From: Pirellulales bacterium
Lineage (GTDB): Bacteria; Planctomycetota; Planctomycetia; Pirellulales; JALHPA01
Assembly (NCBI GenBank): GCA_022842745.1
Contig: JALHPA010000025.1
Location: forward strand, 1-11,736
Length of the DNA stretch: 11,736 nucleotides
Direction: 5' to 3'
Shown: positions 6,795 to 11,736 of the stretch, one piece after another
Numbering within the stretch: the first letter of the stretch is position 1
How the letters are laid out: each line of letters starts with the position of its first letter
Notes under the pieces: model-generated
Seen by the model: the letters and a program-made list of their open reading frames with translations, nothing else
The model's database searches: none
Told to the model about the DNA's origin: nothing
Position numbers and translations under genes: made by a program

Positions 6795-7640
6795 TCACTC
6801 TCCCCCGGTCAGCCGCGAGATCGAAACGAGGGGCAGCGCGTCGTTGTTGCTGCCCGAGCGGAAGCCGGCGAGGTCCAGCGTCACGTACCGAAAGCCGAGT
6901 CGCTTCAGTTCTTCGAGCACTCGTTCCCGCAGGCCGTCCGCGGCGAGCCGCGAGACCGCTTCCAGCGGGACCTCCACTCGGGCCAGATCGTCCTTGTGAT
7001 AACGAACCCGCACCGGCGACAGCCCGCAGCCGCGTAAAAAGCGTTCGGCCGCGTCGATCCGGGCCAGTCGCTCCGGCGTCACCGCCTCCCCATAGGCCAC
7101 CCGGCTGGACAGACACGGCGAAGCGGGTTTGTCCCACACGGCCAGGCCCCACTGGCGAGCCAATTCGCGAACCGCGGCCTTGTCCCAGCCGCACTCCAAG
7201 AGCGGGCTGCGCACGCGGTGCTCGCGCGCGGCCGCCATTCCTGGGCGAAAGTCCCCCGCGTCGTCGCTGTTGGCCCCGTTGGCGATCCAAGCGAACCCCG
7301 CTTCGTCCAAGAGCACGTCCAGCCGCGAGTACAATTCCGTCTTGCAGAAATAGCAACGATTCGCGGGATTGCTGGTATAGCTGGGATTGTCGAATTCGCT
7401 CGTCTCAAGCACCCGGTGGGCAATCCCAATTTGCTCCGCTGCCTGCCGAGCAGCCTGTAGCTCTCCCGCCGCGAGGCTCGCGCTGTTGGCAGTCACCGCG
7501 AGCGCCCGATCTCCCAGCGCCAACCGCGCCGCCTTGGCGACGACCGCGCTATCCACCCCGCCGGAGAACGCCACTATGCAGCTTTCCAGCTCCCGCACGG
7601 CGGCCAAAAGCGAGTCAATTCTCTCGGGTGTGAGCGACAT
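6795..7640 (-). CDS. larE: ATP-dependent sulfur transferase LarE (PP-loop family)
   Basis: The 281 residues have the PP-loop signature FSGGVDSAVVAK (25-36), NRCYFCKTELYSRL (95-108), NGANSDDAGDFRPG (121-134) and KPASPCLSSRVAYGE (171-185), the conserved LarE order. LarE adenylates a carboxylate of the pyridinium dicarboxylate precursor and puts in sulfur while making the nickel-pincer nucleotide cofactor of lactate racemase-type enzymes. In Lactobacillus LarE a single cysteine is sacrificed. Here C96 and C99 (CxxC) together with C176 match the family variant that holds an iron-sulfur cluster. The ATG at 7640 shares one base with the TGA of the upstream gene and follows GGGAGAG, so the two are co-translated. 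LarB, LarC and a LarA-type enzyme are not in the window. Confidence 0.9.
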   Translation of the reverse strand: MSLTPERIDSLLAAVRELESCIVAFSGGVDSAVVAKAARLALGDRALAVTANSASLAAGELQAARQAAEQIGIAHRVLETSEFDNPSYTSNPANRCYFCKTELYSRLDVLLDEAGFAWIANGANSDDAGDFRPGMAAAREHRVRSPLLECGWDKAAVRELARQWGLAVWDKPASPCLSSRVAYGEAVTPERLARIDAAERFLRGCGLSPVRVRYHKDDLARVEVPLEAVSRLAADGLRERVLEELKRLGFRYVTLDLAGFRSGSNNDALPLVSISRLTGGE

Positions 7641-8440
7641 CAGCTTGACTCTCCCGCCAGTCGGATTTCGTCCCGCAGCCGGGCTGCATCTTCAAACCGC
7701 TCTTCGGCCACCGCGGTGGCCAACGCCACGCGCAGAGCCGCCAGTCGATCGATTGGCCGGTCGATCGGTTCATGCTCGGGCACAGCCGCTCCCTGCCGCC
7801 GACTAGCACGAACTTCCGCCAGCCAGGCCTGCAAATGTAGCAGCTCGAAGCACTGGTCCTTGCGGTGGGTCTGCTCGTAGTCGACCAGGAACTGTTCAAT
7901 CGCCGCGATCCCCGCCTCGATCACGGCCATCGCGGCGTCCGACTGCCGCAGCTCGACCAGCGGCGCCGCCACCGACTTCGTGTGCATCATCGTCACGTAG
8001 GGACGCCATTGGTCGAATTGAATTTTGTCCGCCTCCCGCCGCGCGTGCTCGCGCACGAAAGCAAACAGGCGCAAATTCCGTTTCGTGTCGCGGGCACACA
8101 GTTCGTAGCGCCGGACCTGCCAAAAACCGAGGTACCGGTGGTAGTATTGCACCCCTTCCGACAACAGCCGAGCGCAATCGGTCCCTTCGAGCAAGAAAGG
8201 GGGGCCATCCGGATGAGCCGCGTCATGTTCGCGCTGGCGCTGTTCGTACCACTCCAGCCAAGATTCCGCCCCCTCCGGCCGTTCGCCGTCCGGACGACCA
8301 TGAAAATCCATCTGCAATAGACCCAGGTCGAGCCGCACCTGCAGCTTTTCCTCGCCGTCGTCTCCCCGGACGATTCGCGCGGAATTGCTTTCCGGATCGA
8401 ACGGCCAGCCGGAAAGTATGGAGGAGATGTCCTTCGACAC
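7640..8440 (-). CDS. UvrB/UvrC (UVR) motif-containing protein
   Basis: The chosen start is a GTG at 8440, giving 266 residues that begin (V/M)SKDISSILSGWPFDP. Relatives recalled from planctomycetes begin in the same way and continue with LQVRLDLGLLQMDFHGRPDG (33-52). The central part is helical and rich in aromatic and charged residues (GVQYYHRYLGFWQVRRYE, about 96-113; NLRLFAFVREHARREAD, about 122-138). The C-terminus, IDRLAALRVALATAVAEERFEDAARLRDEIRLA (229-262), is a UVR motif, the helical hairpin that joins UvrB to UvrC and also occurs in non-repair proteins such as McsA. The function is unknown; a protein-interaction role is likely. The frame stays open up to a GTG at 8692, but the additional 84 residues come from repetitive leader DNA. 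A promoter candidate sits just upstream of 8440. Confidence 0.8.
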   Translation of the reverse strand: MSKDISSILSGWPFDPESNSARIVRGDDGEEKLQVRLDLGLLQMDFHGRPDGERPEGAESWLEWYEQRQREHDAAHPDGPPFLLEGTDCARLLSEGVQYYHRYLGFWQVRRYELCARDTKRNLRLFAFVREHARREADKIQFDQWRPYVTMMHTKSVAAPLVELRQSDAAMAVIEAGIAAIEQFLVDYEQTHRKDQCFELLHLQAWLAEVRASRRQGAAVPEHEPIDRPIDRLAALRVALATAVAEERFEDAARLRDEIRLAGESS

Positions 8441-8480
8441 GGGCGAGTCCGAATGGCGAGAATAACACCACAGAAGGTGA

Positions 8481-8509
8481 ATTCTAAGGCCGGAATGACC
8501 TGATGACCA
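8481..8509 (-). promoter_or_regulatory. Candidate promoter for the UVR-motif protein and larE
   Basis: On the minus strand TGGTCA (8504-8509) and TAGAAT (8481-8486) are 17 nt apart, with four and five matches to the sigma70 consensus. Transcription would begin near 8474, giving a leader of about 34 nt to the GTG at 8440. This supports that start and suggests these genes need not depend on the DUF4912 promoter. Confidence 0.45.
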
Positions 8510-8513
8510 TTCC
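8492..8513. promoter_or_regulatory. Inverted repeat GGAATG-N10-CATTCC over the -35 box
   Basis: The 6-bp arms at 8492-8497 and 8508-8513 cover the spacer and -35 of the candidate promoter. On the minus strand GGTCAT also occurs twice in direct orientation within it. This is a possible operator; no regulator is evident nearby. Confidence 0.3.
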
Positions 8514-8571
8514 CATAGCAGCCCGCGGATCGGGGGGTCGCAAGATAAACCGAGATACGCGATGCAGCCCA

Positions 8572-8644
8572 ATTGCGGCTGTATCGGGTTAGCCGCAATC
8601 GGAAAAGCCGCAATCGTACAAACCGTTATTGGACCGGCCGCAAT
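8572..8644. repeat. ATTGCGGC repeat cluster with a 9-bp hairpin
   Basis: On the minus strand ATTGCGGC occurs three times in direct orientation (8637-8644, 8607-8614, 8592-8599) and once inverted (8572-8579). The last two form a 9-bp perfect stem, ATTGCGGCT (8572-8580) with AGCCGCAAT (8591-8599), closing a 10-nt loop. The cluster lies between the DUF4912 stop and the UVR-protein promoter. It may be a leader RNA structure or a set of protein-binding sites. It is not followed by a clear U-tract. Confidence 0.55.
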
Positions 8645-8688
8645 GAGGCCAGACGCGGTTGAAATAGCGGCTGGACCGTTTTGGCGGT

Positions 8689-10116
8689 TCACTCACCGCC
8701 GTCGCGGGTCACGGGTTCCATGACTTTGGTGTTGCGCTCGACCGCCATCACCACCGTTCGCTGCTCCACTCCGTCTCGCGAGCAAGCCACGATCGGAATG
8801 ACTTGCCGCCGGTTCGGCAAATCCAGCCGCACGCGAAAACTGCCGTCGGGTTGAACCTTCAGGGGTTCCCCTTGCAGCGTAACGTATGCTCCGCTGTGGG
8901 TGGTACCGTGCAGAATGATCTCTGCATCGATATCGAACCGGAAGCTAGGTTCCCGCGGCGCCAGGCCGTCGGCCGCGCCGCCGTTTCGCACCGCCGGGTT
9001 GCCCATCGGCCGCCGCAAACGCTCTTCAAACAACTCCTGTAGTTCGGTCGGGCCTCCGTCGTGCGAGTACCCGCCGCTCATGGCATAAATCCGCTCGCAG
9101 TCGTCGGCCACGTCCGCCCAGTGGGCGTCCAACGTATCGCCCGAAGCCGCCGCAGGCGTGGAGACCAGGTTGCTCCGCGCCAAGGCATAAAACCGGCCGC
9201 CATTCGACAAGTAGCCGATTTCGAGGCGATACGTCTGCGGCGGGTCGTTGACGTCGATGTACCAATCCTGCACCCCGCCGTGGATTGCGATATCGCGGCT
9301 GACCCGCTCCGACGATGTGCTCGTCCCGGCGTTGTGGACGTACAACAGCCGCAGCACCGGCCGGGCCGAATGCCACTCTTGACCCATCGCCGATTGCGCT
9401 CGAACGATGCTCTGGGCCGAGAGTTGCCAACAGGCGTGCAACCAGAACGGTCCCCGGACCATCACGACCAACCGGTCCTTGACCGGCGTCCCCGCGGACT
9501 TGCCGTTCGACGAGTTGCCGGTGGAAGAGCTACCGTTCGAAGAACCCTCGACCGATAGGTTCTTGATCCGATTGATTTTGTTCTTGGCCGCTTCAATGCG
9601 TTTCGCGACCAGCGGGTTCGGCGCGGCGGCCTTCAAGACCGGTTTAGCGCTTCCCCTGCCGTTCATCGGCCGGCTGGCTGGTTTGCTCCGCCGATCCGAT
9701 TTCAGCGGGCCGGCCGCAAGGGGCCGCGCTGGACGGCGCTTTGCCACGGTTGGGCTACTTTCCAGAATTCTGACCTTGTTTGCGTGTCCATTCTGTTTGA
9801 CTGTCGAGCCAGCGGCCGTACCCGGACGCTGGGCGGCAATTGGGCGCTGGGCGGCAGTTGGACGCTGCGCGCCAACTGGACGCTGACCGGTTCCAAGTCG
9901 ACCGGGTGGTGCGCGGCGGGTGCCCGACGGGGTCGCCGTTGGCGGGCGAGCCGTTTTGGATCGCGAACCGGCGACTGCGGATTTTCGCTTTACGGCCCGG
10001 ATCAACGCGCGAACCAACTCATCCTTCCGCATTGATTTCCAGCCATGGACCCCATGCCGTTGAGCCAGCCGGGCCAAGTCCTTAAGCGTATAGGATCGCA
10101 AGGATGAAGCGGTCAT
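8689..10116 (-). CDS. SAP/Rho-N plus DUF4912 domain protein
   Basis: The 475 residues from ATG 10116 have three parts. Residues 9-42 (YTLKDLARLAQRHGVHGWKS then MRKDELVRALIRAV) form a SAP/Rho-N-like helical module that usually binds nucleic acid. Residues 43-212 are a very basic Pro/Ala/Lys/Arg-rich linker with a six-residue repeat (78-101) and a Ser/Asn/Gly tract (191-207). From about 214 the DUF4912 domain follows: DRLVVMVRGPFWLHACWQLS, then VQDWYIDVNDPPQTYRLEIG and GGRFYALARSNLV. The tail, IDAEIILHGTTHSGAYVTLQ and GSFRVRLDLPNRRQVIP (396-441), looks like an additional small beta-sandwich. The function is unknown; a nucleic-acid-associated structural or regulatory protein is plausible. The frame before the UVR-motif gene overlaps its stop as GTGA, but the preferred start of that gene lies 248 nt further on. 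Confidence 0.85.
   Translation of the reverse strand: MTASSLRSYTLKDLARLAQRHGVHGWKSMRKDELVRALIRAVKRKSAVAGSRSKTARPPTATPSGTRRAPPGRLGTGQRPVGAQRPTAAQRPIAAQRPGTAAGSTVKQNGHANKVRILESSPTVAKRRPARPLAAGPLKSDRRSKPASRPMNGRGSAKPVLKAAAPNPLVAKRIEAAKNKINRIKNLSVEGSSNGSSSTGNSSNGKSAGTPVKDRLVVMVRGPFWLHACWQLSAQSIVRAQSAMGQEWHSARPVLRLLYVHNAGTSTSSERVSRDIAIHGGVQDWYIDVNDPPQTYRLEIGYLSNGGRFYALARSNLVSTPAAASGDTLDAHWADVADDCERIYAMSGGYSHDGGPTELQELFEERLRRPMGNPAVRNGGAADGLAPREPSFRFDIDAEIILHGTTHSGAYVTLQGEPLKVQPDGSFRVRLDLPNRRQVIPIVACSRDGVEQRTVVMAVERNTKVMEPVTRDGGE
9814..9885 (-). repeat. Four imperfect 18-bp tandem units encoding QRPxxA
   Basis: Residues 78-101 of the DUF4912 protein read QRPVGA, QRPTAA, QRPIAA, QRPGTA, encoded by four 18-bp units that differ slightly. 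The region lies in the basic linker, so copy number may vary between strains without loss of the domains. Confidence 0.75.
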
Positions 10117-10416
10117 TGTCCGGGATTTCCCTCCACTTCGTTCGATTTATGCAAACCGAACCCGATCAACCGAGAGAGCCATCCATGGACCAAATATCGT
10201 CAACCCATCGCATTCGCCTCCGCTCGGGGCACTCCCAGGCCTTCCGAGCAAGACGGGTCTGAAACGTCCTGAACGATCCACCAGCCAGTACTGCTGCCTG
10301 CCGCGGAATGGCGACAAGCGAAGCTCCTTCAATGGGCCACCCCCAAAACAGGCAACCCACTAATCACCCACACCCGTTCGTTCGGGTGGGTCATCTCCCC
10401 CTCCAAGGTGCGGACC

Positions 10417-10436
10417 ACTCCACTGCAAAGTGGAGT
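10417..10436 (+). other. 8-bp hairpin with GCAA tetraloop
   Basis: ACTCCACT (10417-10424) pairs perfectly with AGTGGAGT (10429-10436) around a GCAA (GNRA-type) loop, followed on the plus strand by TATT. It resembles a small RNA hairpin or weak terminator, but no plus-strand gene lies upstream to be terminated. Confidence 0.5.
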
Positions 10437-10458
10437 TATTCGCATCAACGCGAGTTTA

Positions 10459-10488
10459 AACGAAATACCGAAAAAATGCAACGAAATA
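10459..10488. repeat. Direct repeat AACGAAATA spaced by 21 nt
   Basis: Identical 9-mers begin at 10459 and 10480. The 21-nt period equals two helical turns, so a protein could bind both on the same face of the DNA. The first copy overlaps the palindrome GTTTAAAC (10454-10461). Confidence 0.45.
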
Positions 10489-10527
10489 GCCGCCGATTCC
10501 GCCCCCCCGAACGGCTACGCCTTAAAC

Positions 10528-10556
10528 TGTAAAGGCAATGACATAAATAGTTTACA
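10528..10556. promoter_or_regulatory. Inverted repeat TGTAAA-N17-TTTACA in AT-rich intergenic DNA
   Basis: Perfect 6-bp arms at 10528-10533 and 10551-10556 lie in the most AT-rich part of the region. It is a possible regulator site for either flanking operon. A matching promoter could not be defined. Confidence 0.35.
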
Positions 10557-10576
10557 ATAATCGTCCAAAAACTTGT

Positions 10577-10658
10577 TGGCACGACGGTTTCGCCCTTCGG
10601 GTCTCCTTCCCGCACCCTGCGAGCAACCCCTCGTTTGCGAACGGGGGTTCTCGTGCCA
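10577..10658. other. Candidate structured RNA or small inverted-repeat element
   Basis: TGGCACGA (10577-10584) and TCGTGCCA (10651-10658) form an 8-bp perfect closing helix. Inside, AACCCC plus CGTT (10625-10635, one bulged T) pairs with AACG plus GGGGTT (10640-10649) around a TGCG loop, giving 10 pairs directly next to the closing helix. A short CCC/GGG pairing is possible on the 5' side. The shape could be a non-coding RNA, read in either direction, or a tiny mobile element with terminal inverted repeats. No target-site duplication is seen. Confidence 0.4.
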
Positions 10659-10770
10659 TGCCATTCCCAGTCAAGGCTTGCTAGAACGGTCAGAATTCCC
10701 TGCCCGGCATAGGCTTAGATCGGCTGCCCCGACTTTGGGAAAAAAATCACGAATTATCCCGTGGACCTGA

Positions 10771-10800
10771 TTGACAGCTTGGAAGAATGTCAATTACAGT
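10771..10800 (+). promoter_or_regulatory. Candidate promoter of the atpZ-atpI operon
   Basis: A consensus TTGACA (10771-10776) is followed after 18 nt by TACAGT (10795-10800, four of six matches). Transcription would start near 10807, about 123 nt before the atpZ ATG. The -35 is also one arm of the inverted repeat ATTGACA-N11-TGTCAAT (10770-10794), which suggests repressor or activator control. Confidence 0.5.
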
Positions 10801-10826
10801 ACCGTTTTCAGCGGGGGAGTTAATGT

Positions 10827-10849
10827 GGACGCCGTCCTTTACGGTGTCC
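10827..10849 (+). other. Hairpin in the atpZ leader
   Basis: GGACGCCG (10827-10834) pairs with CGGTGTCC (10842-10849) with one G-U pair and a 7-nt loop. It follows a GGGGGAG and ATG (10823) that do not begin a convincing gene. A second small inverted repeat, GGAACC-C-GGTTCC (10904-10916), precedes atpZ. Both may affect mRNA stability or translation. Confidence 0.35.
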
Positions 10850-10929
10850 AAGGATCAACCCAAATCCCTATCTGAAAGACACTTACAAGCAGTTCGCGGG
10901 CCTGGAACCCGGTTCCTTTGGCGCGAATC

Positions 10930-11208
10930 ATGCCAGCCAACCAGGGAAAATCGCCGTTGGCGCTGGCTGCCGAGTGGGTCTCGCGTATTACGACCGTCTC
11001 CTTGGAGATGGTATTGCCCGGGCTCGCAGGGCAGTGGTTGGACCGCCGGTGGGGCACGGGTTATCTCGGGTTGGTCGGATTTGCGATCGGTTTGACGGGG
11101 GGCATGTGGCATTTGTTGCGGATGACGGGCGCCGGATCGTCGTCCGCCAAGAAGTACCAATCCAAAAAACCGCCCGACAAACCCCGGCATGACGAACCCG
11201 CGGATTGA
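10930..11208 (+). CDS. atpZ: AtpZ/AtpI-family F-type ATP synthase accessory protein
   Basis: The ATG at 10930 gives 92 residues: MPANQGKSPLALAAEWVSRI, then TTVSLEMVLPGLAGQWLDRR, then YLGLVGFAIGLTGGMWHLLR. This is a hairpin of two transmembrane helices (about 20-38 and 45-63) with the WLDRRWGT turn and a closing GGMWHLLR, as in AtpZ-type proteins. The C-terminus is a short basic tail. A TTG at 10918 would add four residues. No strong Shine-Dalgarno sequence precedes either start. Family members assist assembly of the ATP synthase rotor or magnesium uptake. It is followed after 75 nt by another small membrane gene, as at the front of planctomycete atp operons. Confidence 0.82.
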   Translation: MPANQGKSPLALAAEWVSRITTVSLEMVLPGLAGQWLDRRWGTGYLGLVGFAIGLTGGMWHLLRMTGAGSSSAKKYQSKKPPDKPRHDEPAD

Positions 11209-11283
11209 GCAGGTGGGTCCGGTTTTCGGTGGGTCGACGCGGTTCAGTAGCAAGATGATGAGTTGAGGGGTCCAGAAGCCGTC

Positions 11284-11736
11284 GTGACGCAATTAGCACG
11301 CACCAGCTTGCCGATTCGGTTCGCTCTGCCTCGCTTGGGGTTACCGGCCGCGTGCGCCCTCCTGGCCCTCGCGGTGGGCGCCGCTTATCTGCTGGTCGCC
11401 TGGTGGAATGTCGGCCGGTTTGGACCGGGCGCCTGGGGATCGACCGCGGTAGCGGCCGCCCTCTGTGGCGTCAGCGCCTCGATCGCGCTGGTCCTCACCG
11501 CTCGCGGGGGCACGGCCTCGGCGGTGTCGGCGTTGCTCGGCGGAATGCTGATTCGCATGGGAGTCCCGCTGGCGGCCGGCCTCTACATCACGGCCCAACG
11601 CGGTTTTCTGTCCCAGCACGGGTTCCTGGGACAACTCATGTTGCTGTATCTGGTAACGCTGGCTTGCGAGACGCTTCTTTCCTTGAGCTTGCGGCCTGCG
11701 GATTCTATTGCGGCATCCGCCAATCAGGCGTTGGCC
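11284..11736 (+). CDS. AtpI-like membrane protein (3' end outside the window)
   Basis: An open frame from a GTG at 11284 runs to the window edge without a stop (151 codons seen). It has no ATG start near its beginning; the best ribosome-binding site, GAGGGG at 11265-11270, is rather far away at 13 nt. Four hydrophobic helices are visible: about 17-40 (PRLGLPAACALLALAVGAAY), 51-71 (WGSTAVAAALCGVSASIALV), 78-102 (ASAVSALLGGMLIRMGVPLA) and 114-136 (FLGQLMLLYLVTLACETLLS). The segment GGMLIRMGVPLAAGL resembles AtpI-like proteins encoded just before atpB. Its position after atpZ supports this, and the next gene is probably atpB. The exact family is uncertain. Confidence 0.7.
   Translation, partial: MTQLARTSLPIRFALPRLGLPAACALLALAVGAAYLLVAWWNVGRFGPGAWGSTAVAAALCGVSASIALVLTARGGTASAVSALLGGMLIRMGVPLAAGLYITAQRGFLSQHGFLGQLMLLYLVTLACETLLSLSLRPADSIAASANQALA

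Larger units (their letters stand above)
10117..10770. other. Long intergenic region with several repeat and hairpin elements
   Basis: No supported gene lies between the DUF4912 start and the atp promoter. Short frames exist, for example minus 10147-10332 (TTG start), but they lack domains and ribosome-binding sites. The content changes from GC-rich to AT-rich at about 10440-10570, where the promoter of the minus-strand DUF4912 gene may lie. Separate entries describe a GCAA-loop hairpin, a 9-bp direct repeat, an inverted repeat and a multi-helix structure. Confidence 0.6.

Noticed and set aside
8441..8692. 84-codon N-terminal extension of the UVR-motif protein from GTG 8692
   Set aside because: The sequence is repetitive leader DNA that contains a promoter candidate, and remembered relatives begin at SKDIS. 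The 4-nt overlap with the DUF4912 stop keeps it possible.
10147..10332. 61-aa minus-strand frame
   Set aside because: TTG start with no ribosome-binding site and no recognisable domain.
10577..10658. tRNA gene on either strand
   Set aside because: The 8-bp end helix is suggestive, but the adjacent arm has no T-loop sequence and there is no D arm or anticodon arm of correct size.
10787..11095. 102-aa plus-strand frame, including an ATG at 10823 after GGGGGAG
   Set aside because: It overlaps atpZ in another frame and its later part is an Arg/Trp-rich shadow of that gene. A short leader peptide cannot be fully excluded.
1..11736. CRISPR array, rRNA genes, insertion sequences or prophage genes
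   Set aside because: No regularly spaced repeats, rRNA sequence, transposase or phage structural proteins were seen in the window.

Overview
The window looks like chromosomal DNA from a GC-rich member of the Planctomycetota, probably near Pirellulales. The evidence is the company of families: a BBP7-type beta-barrel protein, a secreted PQQ-type beta-propeller protein, a ThuA-domain protein, a SAP/Rho-N plus DUF4912 protein, a UVR-motif protein that begins SKDIS, and an AtpZ/AtpI pair. These family assignments come from recalled sequence patterns, not from a search.

Layout. 1-724 (+): 3' part of a ThuA-like gene. 725-2279 (-): a compact cassette, read from high to low coordinates: ribbon-helix-helix (RHH) regulator, GNAT acetyltransferase, XRE regulator, then a 48-codon frame resembling the N-terminus of an ImmA/IrrE peptidase. 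Neighbouring genes overlap by 4, 4 and 8 nt, and the first has an operator-like promoter. 2504-3400 (-): membrane-anchored leucine-rich-repeat protein. 3543-4781 (-): secreted PQQ-type propeller. 4782-5316: divergent intergenic region. 5317-6666 (+): BBP7 protein followed by a very clear intrinsic terminator. 6795-10116 (-): DUF4912 protein, UVR-motif protein and LarE. 10117-10929: long intergenic region rich in inverted and direct repeats, with a promoter candidate pointing right. 10930 to the end (+): atpZ, then an atpI-like membrane gene cut by the window edge, probably the start of an F-type ATP synthase operon.

How the parts work together. The 725-2279 cassette is the best candidate for an under-described system. 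Its RHH-GNAT order and 4-nt overlap resemble GNAT-type toxin-antitoxin loci. It also carries a second DNA-binding gene and what looks like a decayed metallopeptidase gene that stops exactly where the convergent ThuA gene stops. The LarE protein has a CxxC plus a third cysteine, which suggests the iron-sulfur-cluster type. The region ahead of atpZ holds several structured elements that no gene explains.
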